A program made the translations under genes and the position numbers. 64,000 nt of DNA. It comes from Rhodospirillaceae bacterium. Its GTDB lineage: Bacteria; Pseudomonadota; Alphaproteobacteria; Rhodospirillales; Casp-alpha2. The stretch lies in the NCBI GenBank assembly GCA_016845145.1, contig JAERTE010000145.1:62001-126000 (forward strand), given 5' to 3'. The notes under the pieces are model-generated. The model was not told where the DNA came from, searched no databases, and worked only from the letters and a program-made list of their open reading frames with translations. Shown here piece by piece: positions 18,665 through 27,589 of this stretch. The first letter of the stretch is position 1. The number at the start of each line of letters is the position of its first letter.

Positions 18665-19438
18665 TTAAGGCGGGTTGAAGTATCGGCCCGGCGAAACCCC
18701 GAAAGCGCGGCGGAACATGGCGATGAAGGCGCTGGGGCTCTCATAGCCCAGGTCGAGTGCAACTTGCGTCACGGGCTGACGCCCGGCCAAGGCTTTGAGC
18801 GCGGCCAGCAAACGCGCCTGCTGGCGCCAGGCACGGAAGGTCATGTTGGTTTCGCGCTGGAACAGGCGCTCCAGGGTGCGTGCACTGGCACCCGCATCGT
18901 TGGCCCAATTCTTTAGGCTGCGATTGTCGGCGGGGGTCGCGATAATCGCTTCAGTCACACGGCGCAGGCGTTGGTCTTCGGGCATGGGCAAGTGCAGGGG
19001 GGCTTGGTCCAGGCTGACCAATTGATCGACCAAGACACGGATCAGACGGCCGTCGGGGCCATTCTCGTCGTACAGTTCCGGCACGTTGACCGCTTGCCTG
19101 ATCAATTCACGCAGCAACGGCGTGACCATCACCACGCGGCATTGTGAAAACAAGCCCGGCGCCGCGTCGGGGCGCACGTAGAGGCTGTGCATGCGCACCG
19201 GCCCGCTCATGTCGACCCGGTGGCGAATGCCCGCCGGTACCCAGACCGCGCGCTCCGGTGGCGTAATCCAAACACCTTCGATTGTGGAGACGCTGATGAC
19301 ACCGCGTTCCGCGTAGACCAACTGGGCGCGCGGATGGTCATGCCAATCGATGGCATGTCCGGCGGTGTAGTCGCTGGCTGCCGTGGCCACGGGACGAGCC
19401 ACGTGTTGCAACCGTTTGATATGGTCGGCTAGGCGCAT
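18665..19438 (-). CDS. AraC family transcriptional regulator with cupin-like sensor
   Basis: 257 residues. The N-terminal half has the AraC_binding/cupin pattern (HDHPRAQLVYAERG, then WVPAGIRHRVDMSG). The C-terminal HTH_18 pair covers about residues 155-257 and ends with the signature ALDLGYESPSAFIAMFRRAFGVSPGRY. It is transcribed away from the MFS gene across a 94-base gap that contains an 8-bp inverted repeat over its own start codon, so it probably controls that carrier and itself. It may also lead into the oxidase/agmatinase genes downstream on the same strand. Confidence 0.9.
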   Translation of the reverse strand: MRLADHIKRLQHVARPVATAASDYTAGHAIDWHDHPRAQLVYAERGVISVSTIEGVWITPPERAVWVPAGIRHRVDMSGPVRMHSLYVRPDAAPGLFSQCRVVMVTPLLRELIRQAVNVPELYDENGPDGRLIRVLVDQLVSLDQAPLHLPMPEDQRLRRVTEAIIATPADNRSLKNWANDAGASARTLERLFQRETNMTFRAWRQQARLLAALKALAGRQPVTQVALDLGYESPSAFIAMFRRAFGVSPGRYFNPP

Positions 19439-19470
19439 TTTGTCGCTTTCTCGATATTAATTGACAAAAT
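19437..19470. promoter_or_regulatory. Candidate operator between AraC regulator and MFS gene
   Basis: ATTTTGTC at 19437-19444 and GACAAAAT at 19463-19470 are perfect 8-bp inverted arms with an 18-base spacer. The left arm overlaps the ATG of the regulator gene. The position in the divergent gap suggests regulator binding. The TTGACA inside the right arm resembles a -35 box, but no -10 lies at the right distance. Confidence 0.45.
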
Positions 19471-19532
19471 ATAGCAAGATCGCCGCATGGAAAACCGATT
19501 TAATGCGGACATTAAAGGATGGGAGAATAACT

Positions 19533-20780
19533 GTGACCAATGACCGCCGCCAAAGTATCGATTTCGCATTTTTGAATGCCGGGCATTTTATTGATCATTA
19601 CCTGATTCTAATCTTCGCGACCGTTGCGATGGCTATCGCGACTGACCGGCAGATGGAAATCAGCGGCATCAGCAGTGAGTGGGGCATGAGTTATGCCGAG
19701 TTGATCCCGTTTTCGGTAGCCGGTTTCACGGCATTTGGGTTGTGCTCCGTGCCTGCGGGCTGGATTGCCGATAAATGGAGCCGGCCCGGTATGATTGCTA
19801 TCTTCTTTTTGGGGATGGGCTCGGCCGCCATGCTGACGGCATTGGCAACGTCGCCGTGGCATCTGGCAGCGGCGATATTGTTGATCGGTGTCTTCGGCGC
19901 CATCTACCACCCGGTTGGAATCGCCATGGTGGTGCAGGGGCGTGAAAAAACCGGCATAGCTATCGCTATGAACGGTGTTTTCGGCAACTTAGGCGTTGCC
20001 GCGGCTCCACTGGTAACATTGCTGATCATCGAACAGTTTGGATGGCGGATGGCATTTCTGGTGCCGGGGGCGGTGTGTATTGGCGTCGGTATTCTGTACT
20101 TGGTGTTTTTGCGGGTCGCCCACATCCATGATCAGACATATGGCACCAGCGGTGCCAAGGCGGCGGATGCCGCGACCCTGGAGCTGGATCGACGCATGTT
20201 GATCAAGGTGTTCGGTATTATCTTTTTCAGTGCCGCGCTGGGCAGCTTTATTTTCCAAAGCACCACCTTCGCCTTGCCTAAAATATTTGATGAGCGCTTG
20301 GCCGGTTTTGCTTCCAGCGGCATGGAAGTCGGATGGTGGGCATTCGCTGTGTTCGCTGCCGCCTCCATTGCGCAGTTGGTTGTCGGTTATTTGGTTGATC
20401 GCCACTCGGTGCGTCTGGTATTCGCCGCCGTGGCGGGGGCTCAAGCGGTCATGTTCGCAATCATGCTCAACCTGACGGGCGCGCCGGCGCTGGTGGTTGC
20501 CGTGATCTTCATGCTGGTCGTGTTCGGTCAAATCCCGATCAATGATGTGTTGATCGGGCGCATCGCCAAAAGCGAGTGGCGGTCCAGGGCCTATTCGGCG
20601 CGTTACATCATCTCGTTCGCTGTGATGGCGACGACAGTGCCGGCGATTTCGGCGCTGCATGGCACCTGGGGGTTTTATGCGCTGTTCGCCGTGATGGCGG
20701 TGCTGGCAGGATTGATTTTCTGTGCTGTACTGTTTTTGCCGGGCACGCACCTGAAGCTCAACCCGGCCCCGGCGGAGTGA
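19533..20780 (+). CDS. MFS transporter
   Basis: About 415 residues with 12 hydrophobic segments. The cytoplasmic loop motif appears after the second helix (AGWIADKWSRPG), and a second loop VDRHSVRLV follows the seventh or eighth. GTG 19533 is taken as start because GGATGGGAG lies just upstream; an in-frame TTG at 19461 has no ribosome binding site. The N-terminal FLNAGHFIDHYLILIF resembles fosmidomycin-resistance-type and related carriers. Divergent from the AraC gene, which probably regulates it; the substrate is not predictable. Confidence 0.88.
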   Translation: MTNDRRQSIDFAFLNAGHFIDHYLILIFATVAMAIATDRQMEISGISSEWGMSYAELIPFSVAGFTAFGLCSVPAGWIADKWSRPGMIAIFFLGMGSAAMLTALATSPWHLAAAILLIGVFGAIYHPVGIAMVVQGREKTGIAIAMNGVFGNLGVAAAPLVTLLIIEQFGWRMAFLVPGAVCIGVGILYLVFLRVAHIHDQTYGTSGAKAADAATLELDRRMLIKVFGIIFFSAALGSFIFQSTTFALPKIFDERLAGFASSGMEVGWWAFAVFAAASIAQLVVGYLVDRHSVRLVFAAVAGAQAVMFAIMLNLTGAPALVVAVIFMLVVFGQIPINDVLIGRIAKSEWRSRAYSARYIISFAVMATTVPAISALHGTWGFYALFAVMAVLAGLIFCAVLFLPGTHLKLNPAPAE

Positions 20781-21157
20781 CGGCAACGTCGTTACCCTAT
20801 GGTGCCGGCCACTGCCATGATCGGCATCAATGCAAGCAGCGGGCATTCCGCTATGATGAGATCGTGGATAACGAATAGGAGTCGAGCATCTGACCCCACC
20901 TGATCTAAAAGCAGGAATATCGCGATACCACTCATAGGCCCGACCAATCATCGCCGGGCGGCGCGTGAAGCGCCCACAGAGGGAAGCCCCGCCAGCAGTT
21001 GCGGGGCTTTCGGCGTTGATAACATGTCTAAACGTCGAAATTTCCCATTGAATTCACTCGATTTAATACTACATAGTCCAATGGACTGGTAATTAGGCCA
21101 AAAGTATAGTTTTTTGAATTGCAGCATTTCCTCTGAACATGAGTGAGAACAAACGAA
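20781..21157. other. Intergenic region between MFS and chemoreceptor genes
   Basis: This is the only gap above 300 bases. I find no convincing gene, tRNA or known riboswitch in it. It contains a small hairpin (GGCGC-GTGAA-GCGCC at 20960-20974) and a terminator-like stem at 20984-21009. From about 21040 to the chemoreceptor start the sequence becomes AT-rich, as expected of a promoter. A TTGAAT/TACATA pair with 16-base spacing there is too weak to call. Confidence 0.6.
20984..21009 (+). terminator. Terminator-like stem-loop
   Basis: AAGCCCCGC (20984-20992) pairs perfectly with GCGGGGCTT (21001-21009) around an 8-base loop and ends in TTT. It lies about 200 bases after the MFS stop codon. The T-tract is short, so termination may be weak. 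Confidence 0.5.
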
Positions 21158-23215
21158 ATGGCATCTGTTGACGCATCGGTGGGTGAGTCCCGCCAAGGGT
21201 TTCTTGCAAAATTCGACGATCTGAAACTTAAGCCAAAACTGTTTTCCGGATTTGGAATCGTGCTGGCGGTGTTCGTCGTGGTTTCGGTGCTGGCGGTTTA
21301 CAGCTTTATCACGCTTGGCCACGAGGTGGATGAATACGCCCACTTGGTGCAGGAGGCGACCTTCGCCGAAGAGGTTGAGGTCAAGTTCCTGAAAGTGGTG
21401 AATGAGGCGCAGCACTTCGCCAGAACCGGCGACCAAACTGAAGCCAAGACGGTCATTCAGCATGCGAAAGATCTCGCGGTGAAAATCGAGAAGGGCAAAG
21501 CCGATATTTCCGACCCGGAGCATGTGAAACTGGTCGAAGAAATCACCCATGCCCTGGCGGAATATCTGCACGAGTTTGAGGAAGCGGCGGCCCTGGTGCA
21601 GGAACATAACCATCTCGTTCATGACGTGCTTGAGCCCAACGGCGCCAAGGTGGTCGAGGATTTGGACAAGATCGTTGAGGAAGCCAAAAACGACGGGATG
21701 GCGGATGTTGCGTTGATCGCCGGTACCGTGCGCGAGCACGTGTTGCTTGGCCAACTTCAGACCACGCGGATGATCGCCGGCGAGGAAAAGGCCGCAGCCG
21801 AGGCTGAGAAGGAATTCAAACTCACGGAAAAGGCGTTCAAGGTCTTGGGGGGCGCGGTTCATACGGATAGCGAACGCCAGGCCTACACGGAAGCCCTCGA
21901 TTTGTTTCACGCCTATGAAAAGGCGTTCGCCACCGTGCATGCCGATGAAGGCAAGATCCGCGACCTCCTTGAGGTGAAGATGCCGAAAATGATCGCCATC
22001 GTCACCGGCGATGCGGAAAAGCTGGCGAAGATCATCGGTGAAGAGGAACATCATCTGAAAGAGCAGATGGAATATGAGATCGCCTTGGCCGAGATCGAAA
22101 TGGTGGTGATCTCCTTTATCGGGCTGGCTTTGGGTATCGCTATCGCTTGGTATCTCGGAGGAGCCTTGTCAAATCCGGTGGTTTCCATGACTGGCGCCAT
22201 GCAGCGCTTGGCCGGTGGCGATCTGGAGGTGACTATCCCGGCGCAGGGACGCAAAGACGAAATCGGCGAGATGGCCGCTACCGTGCAAGTGTTCAAAGAC
22301 AGCGCCATAGAGGTTAAGCGCCTGGAGGCCGAACAAAAAGAAGCTGAACAACGCGCCGCTGAAGAGAAGCGCCGGATGATGAATGAGATGGCCGACAATT
22401 TCCAAGCCAATGTTGGCGGCATTGTCGACACGGTTTCCGCGTCGGCGACGGAAATGGAGAACTCCGCACAGTCTATGTCCGGCCAAGCCAGTAATGCGAC
22501 GGAGCAGGCCGGAACGGTTGCGGCCGCCGCGACTCAGGCTTCGGCGAATGTACAGACAGTGGCGGCTGCGGCTCAGGAATTGAATAGCTCAATTTCCGAA
22601 ATTTCACGCCAGGTGGATCAATCTTCCCAGATTGCAAGGGAGGCCGTTGAAACAGCGCGTTCAACCGGAGATGAGATTGAGGCCCTCGCGGTCGCGGCTA
22701 CCAAGATCAGTGAAGTCGTAGATCTCATCACTGATATTGCTGAGCAAACCAATTTGTTGGCGCTCAACGCGACCATCGAAGCGGCGCGTGCAGGCGATGC
22801 CGGCAAGGGATTCGCGGTTGTGGCGTCTGAGGTGAAAAACCTAGCCAATCAGACGGCCCGTGCGACGGAAGAAATTGGCACTCAGATCGCCGGTGTTCAA
22901 TCGGCGACACAGGACTCTGTTGATGCCATTCGCCGAATTAATGAAACGATCAGCCGTATCGACGAGGCCACCACAGGTATTTCGGCGGCCGTCGAAGAGC
23001 AAAACGCCGCGACCTTGGAAATCGCCCGCAACGTTGAAGAGGCGGCCAACGGTACGGAGCAGGTGACGGTGAATATCTCCGGCGTTTCCGAGGCGGCGTC
23101 CGAAACGGGACATGCGTCGGAACAGATTCTCTCAGCGGCGCGCGAGCTATCCGGTCAATCGGTAGACTTGCGCGACCAAGTCGAGAAGTTTGTTGCCGAG
23201 GTTCGCTCCAATTAA
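21158..23215 (+). CDS. Methyl-accepting chemotaxis protein
   Basis: About 685 residues. TM1 lies near residues 30-50 ([20 protein letters not shown]). An all-helical, Glu-rich periplasmic sensor of about 250 residues, of helical-bimodular (HBM) size, follows. TM2 is near 305-330, then HAMP, then the cytoplasmic signalling region with its hairpin tip [34 protein letters not shown] sensors in other bacteria detect organic acids or polyamines; no ligand can be read here. ATG 21158 is preferred over a GTG 15 bases upstream. No other che genes are adjacent. Confidence 0.93.
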   Translation: MASVDASVGESRQGFLAKFDDLKLKPKLFSGFGIVLAVFVVVSVLAVYSFITLGHEVDEYAHLVQEATFAEEVEVKFLKVVNEAQHFARTGDQTEAKTVIQHAKDLAVKIEKGKADISDPEHVKLVEEITHALAEYLHEFEEAAALVQEHNHLVHDVLEPNGAKVVEDLDKIVEEAKNDGMADVALIAGTVREHVLLGQLQTTRMIAGEEKAAAEAEKEFKLTEKAFKVLGGAVHTDSERQAYTEALDLFHAYEKAFATVHADEGKIRDLLEVKMPKMIAIVTGDAEKLAKIIGEEEHHLKEQMEYEIALAEIEMVVISFIGLALGIAIAWYLGGALSNPVVSMTGAMQRLAGGDLEVTIPAQGRKDEIGEMAATVQVFKDSAIEVKRLEAEQKEAEQRAAEEKRRMMNEMADNFQANVGGIVDTVSASATEMENSAQSMSGQASNATEQAGTVAAAATQASANVQTVAAAAQELNSSISEISRQVDQSSQIAREAVETARSTGDEIEALAVAATKISEVVDLITDIAEQTNLLALNATIEAARAGDAGKGFAVVASEVKNLANQTARATEEIGTQIAGVQSATQDSVDAIRRINETISRIDEATTGISAAVEEQNAATLEIARNVEEAANGTEQVTVNISGVSEAASETGHASEQILSAARELSGQSVDLRDQVEKFVAEVRSN

Positions 23216-23230
23216 AGAGGGCCGCTCCTG

Positions 23231-23803
23231 TTAGAACGCGCCTGCGCGGCGCATGATACGCAGCGCTTCTCCGATGCATCGGGCATCGGCAAGGGCCGTA
23301 TGCGCATCGCCTGGGGATTCGAATCCCATATCTTCGGGTAGCCGGCTGGAAAGTGCGCCACTTTCCGAAATTCCAAGAAATTCGGCAATCTCGCCACGAA
23401 TTGAGGCAAATAATTCTGGCGGAAATGGGTCGTCCAGATTGTTTAGCGTACAATTTCGATTGACGATTATGCCGTCACCGCCAAAGCAATATACAACCTG
23501 AACTTCCGGATCGAGAAAGGTTCGCATCCTCTCCAAGCCCTCGGAAAAACTCACACCTTGCTCGTCGACTTCTTGCTGCGTAATGCCGGTCAGATCCGTG
23601 AAATAACTGCTCAGGTCGGGGTTCAAAACCGGGCGCACAAGAAACTCGATTTGATCGATCTCAGGTAACTCCGGCGTGTCGGCGAGTTTCGCCATGCCGA
23701 TCTGGACAATTTCGATTTCCTCGCCGGGCCCAGACCAACGCCGCTCCAGAGCGCCTTCCCAAGTTGTCCACTCGGAATCGAATACGACGATGCTTTTAGT
23801 CAT
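23231..23803 (-). CDS. 3'-5' exonuclease, DEDDh family
   Basis: 190 residues. The N-terminal VVFDSEWTTWEG carries the Asp and Glu of Exo I, DLTGITQQEVDEQG is the usual recognition stretch, and HTALADARC gives the Exo III HxxxxD pair near the end. This is the KapD/inhibitor-of-KinA type of DEDDh nuclease fold. Substrate and pathway are unknown. It is the last gene of a three-gene run with sua5 and cysQ (6-base gap to sua5) and converges on the chemoreceptor. Confidence 0.85.
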   Translation of the reverse strand: MTKSIVVFDSEWTTWEGALERRWSGPGEEIEIVQIGMAKLADTPELPEIDQIEFLVRPVLNPDLSSYFTDLTGITQQEVDEQGVSFSEGLERMRTFLDPEVQVVYCFGGDGIIVNRNCTLNNLDDPFPPELFASIRGEIAEFLGISESGALSSRLPEDMGFESPGDAHTALADARCIGEALRIMRRAGAF

Positions 23804-23809
23804 GGCTGG

Positions 23810-24775
23810 TCATTCATCCCTTGTGGCCGCACGTTGTAGGCGATCATTGATGGCAAGTCCCAAGCCCTGGCTGGGGATTTTCATGACCGCGATGCCCGCG
23901 TGATCTTGTTCATCCAAAGCCCGCAGCATGGCAAACAGGTTGGCGGCGGCTTCTGCTAGGTCTTCAGACGGGCTGAGGTTGAATTTCGTTCCAGCTGGCG
24001 CTTCGCCAAACCCCAATAACACTTCGCCATCGCGGGCGTGATCGGCGTTCAAGTGCAGCGGTGTCCGTGGCGCGTAATGCCGGCTCAGCATGCCTGGGGA
24101 TCTTGGAGCGCGGTCGTCGCTGCCGGCACGCCCGAGCGGTCCGCTGATGCGCTCGATGGCTTCCGGCGGAATGCCGCCGGGGCGAAGCAGAGTTGCTGTT
24201 ACGTCACTGACAGCCACAACGGTCGATTCCAAACCGACGGGGCAGGGCCCGCCATCAAGGATGCTCAGCGTCGTGTCGCTATCAAGCCCTGTGAAAGATT
24301 GTGCGACGTGCGCCGCTGTGGTGGGGCTTACCTCGCCCGAGCGGTTGGCGCTGGGTGCCGCAACGGGACAGCCGGCGCGTTGCAGCAGATTGTGCGCCAG
24401 GGGATGTGCGGGCACGCGAATAGCGACACTGTCCAAACCGGCGCTTACCAATAGCGAAAGTTCGCACCCAGCGCGTCTCGGCAGAACAAGGCTAAGCGCA
24501 CCAGGCCAGAACGCTTCGGCCAATCTATCGGCCAACTCATTGAATACAACAAACTGTTCGGCGGCGGCGCGGTCCGTGACATGAACGATGAGCGGATTGA
24601 AATCGGGTCTGTTTTTGGCAGCGAAGATTGATGCGACTGCCATGTCACTAGTAGCGTCGGCGCCAAGGCCATAAACAGTTTCCGTCGGAAAGGCGACAAG
24701 TTCACCCGCTATTAATGCTGCAGCGCATCGCTCCAGGTTGCGGTCTTCAGCCGAGAGGGTGGTAAAAGGGCTCAA
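23810..24775 (-). CDS. sua5: L-threonylcarbamoyladenylate synthase (Sua5/YwlC type)
   Basis: 321 residues. The YrdC domain occupies about the first 205 (FPTETVYGLGADATSDMAV, IFAAKNRPDFNPLIVHV, VAAPSANRSGEVSPTTAAHV) and a Sua5 C-terminal domain follows (PRSPGMLSRHYAPRTPL). It makes threonylcarbamoyl-AMP for the t6A37 modification of ANN-decoding tRNAs, an essential cytoplasmic step. The start codon overlaps the stop of cysQ by 4 bases (ATGA), showing cotranslation. Confidence 0.95.
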   Translation of the reverse strand: MSPFTTLSAEDRNLERCAAALIAGELVAFPTETVYGLGADATSDMAVASIFAAKNRPDFNPLIVHVTDRAAAEQFVVFNELADRLAEAFWPGALSLVLPRRAGCELSLLVSAGLDSVAIRVPAHPLAHNLLQRAGCPVAAPSANRSGEVSPTTAAHVAQSFTGLDSDTTLSILDGGPCPVGLESTVVAVSDVTATLLRPGGIPPEAIERISGPLGRAGSDDRAPRSPGMLSRHYAPRTPLHLNADHARDGEVLLGFGEAPAGTKFNLSPSEDLAEAAANLFAMLRALDEQDHAGIAVMKIPSQGLGLAINDRLQRAATRDE

Positions 24776-25578
24776 CCGCCGAGCACGCCGACACTGGCTG
24801 CGACAAAATGTGGGTTCTCAAACCCGGGCTTGCCGTACACTAGGTCCAATCCATCAAGCTGGCGCACGGCACCTCCGGCGTAACGCAATACGGCATGGCC
24901 GGCAGCGGTATCCCATTCCATGGTGCGGCCCATGCGCGGATAAATGTCGGCAGCGCCTTCGGCAACTCGGCAGAATTTCAACGAACTGCCAGCGCTCATT
25001 TCCTGAGCGATGTTGAAATTGGCCAGGTAGGAATCGACCTCCGGTGTCTTGTGCGAGCGGCTGACCAGCGCCACCAAACCGCCAGCCGGAACTTGTCGGC
25101 AGTTGATCTCACGGCGCGGTTCATCGCCGTTGAGCACAAAAGACCCCATGGAGAGGCCGCAATAGGTGACGTTGTGTACGGGGAGGTGAACGATACCGAG
25201 AACCGGCATTCCGTTCTCAATCAGTGCTATGTTGACGGTAAATTCGCCGTTGCGCGTGATGAATTCCTTAGTGCCGTCCAGTGGATCGACCAGCCAAAAA
25301 GGTCGGCCGTTGACATCGGGGGCGTTGCCCGCACTTGCACCTTCCTCGCCAACGATCGGGATATCGGCGGTGATGCCTTCTCGAATGGCGCGGCAAATCA
25401 GGTCTTCGGCAATCTGATCCGCCTTCGTGACCGGAGAGTTGTCGCCCTTCGCCTGGACGTCAAAATCGGTCTGATAGATGTTCATGATTTCCGCGCCGGC
25501 GCGGCGTGAGATGGCGGCTATATCCTTAGCCAGCCCGAGTCCGATATTGAGCAACGCGCTCTCCCGATATGGTCGCAA
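24772..25578 (-). CDS. cysQ: 3'(2'),5'-bisphosphate nucleotidase CysQ
   Basis: 268 residues of the inositol-monophosphatase superfamily with metal motifs GEEGAS, DPLDGTKEFI and EWDTAAGHAVL. CysQ removes the 3'-phosphate of PAP formed during sulfate assimilation and recycles it to AMP. The first ten residues before LNIGLGLAKDIAAIS are uncertain and the true start may be slightly inside. It overlaps sua5 by 4 bases. A sulfur-metabolism gene one position from the putatively sulfur-responsive Memo/ArsR locus is noteworthy, but no direct link is shown. Confidence 0.93.
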   Translation of the reverse strand: MRPYRESALLNIGLGLAKDIAAISRRAGAEIMNIYQTDFDVQAKGDNSPVTKADQIAEDLICRAIREGITADIPIVGEEGASAGNAPDVNGRPFWLVDPLDGTKEFITRNGEFTVNIALIENGMPVLGIVHLPVHNVTYCGLSMGSFVLNGDEPRREINCRQVPAGGLVALVSRSHKTPEVDSYLANFNIAQEMSAGSSLKFCRVAEGAADIYPRMGRTMEWDTAAGHAVLRYAGGAVRQLDGLDLVYGKPGFENPHFVAASVGVLGG

Positions 25579-25638
25579 ATGACAGCAGGGCTATGGGTCG
25601 CGCAATGACGGCGTCATGTCAAGCGAGGGAAGGCGGTA

Positions 25639-27174
25639 TCAGCCGGAGAAGGTGTCGATAGAGACGGCCTCAGTGACGAAACGCCAAGCCTGGAAATTCG
25701 GCGACCAGTGATCCGCGGCCATGCCGGCTTTTTGCTTCAAGTGTTGCACGAATAGGTGCGGATCCGGCAATTGATCCCAGACCGCGGGAAGGAACAGAGC
25801 CCGCCTGGGGCCATCGGCAATGATCAAGCCATCGCGGCCGGCGCGCAGCTGGCTCATGAAATCCGCCTCATCGCTGAAGCTCATGGGGGTCTGCGGGCTG
25901 AGCACGGCTATCGAAAGATCGAGGCCTTCGCGCTCGCTCGGCGTCAGTGCCGGAAAACGCGGGTCCTTGAACGCCGCCTTGAAAGCGTTGTCGGCAACAT
26001 CCAGTACGAGTGCACGGTGCGCCTGAGGCGAGCCGATGCAGCCACGCAACTGGCCGTTACGTTTGAGCGTAACAAAGCAGGCGCCGTTTTCCTGCAATGC
26101 TGGAGGGTGCTCGCTGATATCTACCGGCAATGCCGCGCTGTGTTCGAGGCCATGGTCGATAGAGGCGGCGGCAAGCAATATGAGAGTCAGTCCGTGTTCG
26201 TCCAAAAGCGCGCGGGTGCCGGCGCCGAAGTCATGTTCACCCTCGACTGCCGGCGTATCGGATGTGGGCGAGGGCGGTGCCGGTTCGGTGGTTTCGGATT
26301 TCCTGGTGACTGTCTTTCCCCAAACGACACTACTTGCTTTCGTCTCTGGTTGTTCATCCGAGGCGATTTCGTGCGGATCGAAAAACAACCAGGACCCATA
26401 GCCGACGACACGGTCTTTGGGACCGGCAGTATCACCGGAATTGCGCAAATCCACAGTTTCAACACTCATGCCGCGCTGCTTCGCCAATGCCAACAGGCCG
26501 CCGACGGGAAACCGGCCACAGGCACCGTTGCGTTCGATCTTACCGGGGGCCATTTCCTCAATTGCTTTGCTGGTGGCGCCGTCGAGCGCGCGGGCACTGT
26601 CGTAGTCCAAATAGTGAGACAGATCGGAACTGATGACGATCAGGGTTTCGTCGCCGCCCCATAGCGCGTCCAGCACTTCGGCTACGCTGGCGGGCGTTGT
26701 TTCGCCGACGACCAGCGGCAGCAACGTAAATTCGCCCAGCACGGTCTGTAGGAACGGCAAATGAACCTCAAGGCTATGTTCCATTTTGTGGGTTTCGTCG
26801 AAAACTTCGACCTGTTTCATGCCCTCAATGGCAGCAGCGGCGTCTTTATCTAATGCAATGTCGCCAAGCGGCGTGGCGAAAGCGTCTGCGCTGCTGAGCG
26901 CGAGACCGCGTACCGCAACGCGATGGCAAGGGCCCAGCAAAATAACCCGTGTGATGGTGTCACGCGCCGGTGCGAGACGTTTGTAGGCGGTGGCCGCGAC
27001 GGGGCCTGAATAAACATAGCCGGCATGCGGCGCGATGATGGCTTTTGGCACACGTACATCGTCCGAGCCACCGGGTTCCGCAGCCTCTAGATAGCCATCT
27101 ACGGCAGCACTAAGCTCTGCAGCGTTTCCGGGGTAGAATTGGCCGGCAACGGCCGGCTGGCGGATGGCGTTCAT
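25639..27174 (-). CDS. amrB/amrA: Fused Memo-AMMECR1 protein (AmmeMemoRadiSam system proteins B and A)
   Basis: 511 residues in two domains. Residues 1-268 are a Memo domain with the expected metal-site residues His50 (APHAGYVYSG), His133 (KMEHSLEVHLP), His187 (SSDLSHYLDY) and Cys219 (NGACGRFP). A Pro/Glu/Ser-rich linker spans about 270-312. Residues 315-505 are AMMECR1 with the conserved LRGCIGS around Cys379. The reaction is unknown; together with a radical SAM enzyme these domains define a widespread uncharacterised system. The radical SAM partner lies about 5 kb away at 31942. AGGAG precedes the ATG, and an inverted repeat overlaps the putative promoter. Confidence 0.93.
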   Translation of the reverse strand: MNAIRQPAVAGQFYPGNAAELSAAVDGYLEAAEPGGSDDVRVPKAIIAPHAGYVYSGPVAATAYKRLAPARDTITRVILLGPCHRVAVRGLALSSADAFATPLGDIALDKDAAAAIEGMKQVEVFDETHKMEHSLEVHLPFLQTVLGEFTLLPLVVGETTPASVAEVLDALWGGDETLIVISSDLSHYLDYDSARALDGATSKAIEEMAPGKIERNGACGRFPVGGLLALAKQRGMSVETVDLRNSGDTAGPKDRVVGYGSWLFFDPHEIASDEQPETKASSVVWGKTVTRKSETTEPAPPSPTSDTPAVEGEHDFGAGTRALLDEHGLTLILLAAASIDHGLEHSAALPVDISEHPPALQENGACFVTLKRNGQLRGCIGSPQAHRALVLDVADNAFKAAFKDPRFPALTPSEREGLDLSIAVLSPQTPMSFSDEADFMSQLRAGRDGLIIADGPRRALFLPAVWDQLPDPHLFVQHLKQKAGMAADHWSPNFQAWRFVTEAVSIDTFSG

Positions 27175-27191
27175 GGATGTGCTCCTGAGCC

Positions 27192-27218
27192 AAATATAGG
27201 CATTCGCAGTCTATATTT
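27192..27218. promoter_or_regulatory. Inverted repeat over the promoter of the Memo-AMMECR1 gene
   Basis: AAATATAG (27192-27199) and CTATATTT (27211-27218) are perfect 8-bp inverted arms with an 11-base spacer. On the minus strand TTAAAA, 17 bases, TATATT makes a plausible promoter inside the repeat, just upstream of the AGGAG and ATG at 27174. The arms resemble those of the operator in front of arsR (CTATTT/AAATAG). It is a candidate repressor site; the binding protein is inferred. Confidence 0.5.
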
Positions 27219-27237
27219 TAACCCGCTTCAAGGCACA

Positions 27238-27561
27238 TTATCCAGGTGCTTCGGTGGTTGCGCAGAACATGTCGTGCAGGACTTCCATCAGTGGTTCAAT
27301 TGAAGTGTCCGACAGGCTGTAGAATATCACTGTACCTTCACGGCGGTTTTGCACCAAACCTTCGTGTTTCAGCCACGTCAGATGCTGCGACAGATTGGCC
27401 TGAGAAATGCCCAACTCGCGGCTCATTTCACCGGCGGGTTTCTCGCCTTGCATCAGACAACAAAGAATTCGTAACCGCACACGGTTGGCGATGGACTTTA
27501 AAAACCGTGCCACGCGCTCGGCGTTGGCATCCATGTTTTCGGGGTTGAAATGTGTATCCAT
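27238..27561 (-). CDS. ArsR family repressor, SqrR/BigR-like (putative persulfide sensor)
   Basis: 107-residue winged-helix protein; the recognition helix region is ELGISQANLSQHLTWLKHEGLV and the wing is NRREGTVIFYSL. It lacks the arsenic-type Cys-Val-Cys motif. Cysteines are Cys34, Cys35 (RILCCLM) and Cys100 (HDMFC); the 34-100 spacing of 66 equals that of the dithiol pair in SqrR (Cys41/Cys107) and BigR, which sense reactive sulfur. The gene is divergent from an RND efflux pair and has a near-consensus promoter giving a leaderless mRNA, covered by an inverted repeat, so autorepression is likely. Sulfur sensing is inferred from the cysteines only. Confidence 0.88.
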   Translation of the reverse strand: MDTHFNPENMDANAERVARFLKSIANRVRLRILCCLMQGEKPAGEMSRELGISQANLSQHLTWLKHEGLVQNRREGTVIFYSLSDTSIEPLMEVLHDMFCATTEAPG

Positions 27562-27589
27562 ATTTGCTATTTAATGAAAATAGAAAATA
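27561..27589. promoter_or_regulatory. ArsR operator: 29-bp imperfect palindrome
   Basis: Two 12-base arms, TATTTGCTATTT (27561-27572) and AAATAGAAAATA (27578-27589), match at 11 of 12 positions around a 5-base centre. It spans the -10 box, most of the spacer and the transcription start of arsR, and lies upstream of the RND genes on the other strand. The position fits repression of both directions. Confidence 0.7.

Noticed and set aside
19461-19466. TTGACA as a -35 box for the MFS gene
   Set aside because: No -10-like hexamer lies 16-18 bases downstream (the sequence there is GC-rich). The bases belong to the inverted repeat instead.
20948-22054. Long open frame on the minus strand opposite the chemoreceptor gene
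   Set aside because: It is antisense to a clear methyl-accepting chemotaxis protein and its translation has no recognisable domain. It results from codon bias on the other strand.
23314-23327. Palindrome GGGATTCGAATCCC resembling a tRNA T-arm
   Set aside because: It sits inside the exonuclease gene in frame, and no acceptor, anticodon or D-arm can be folded around it.
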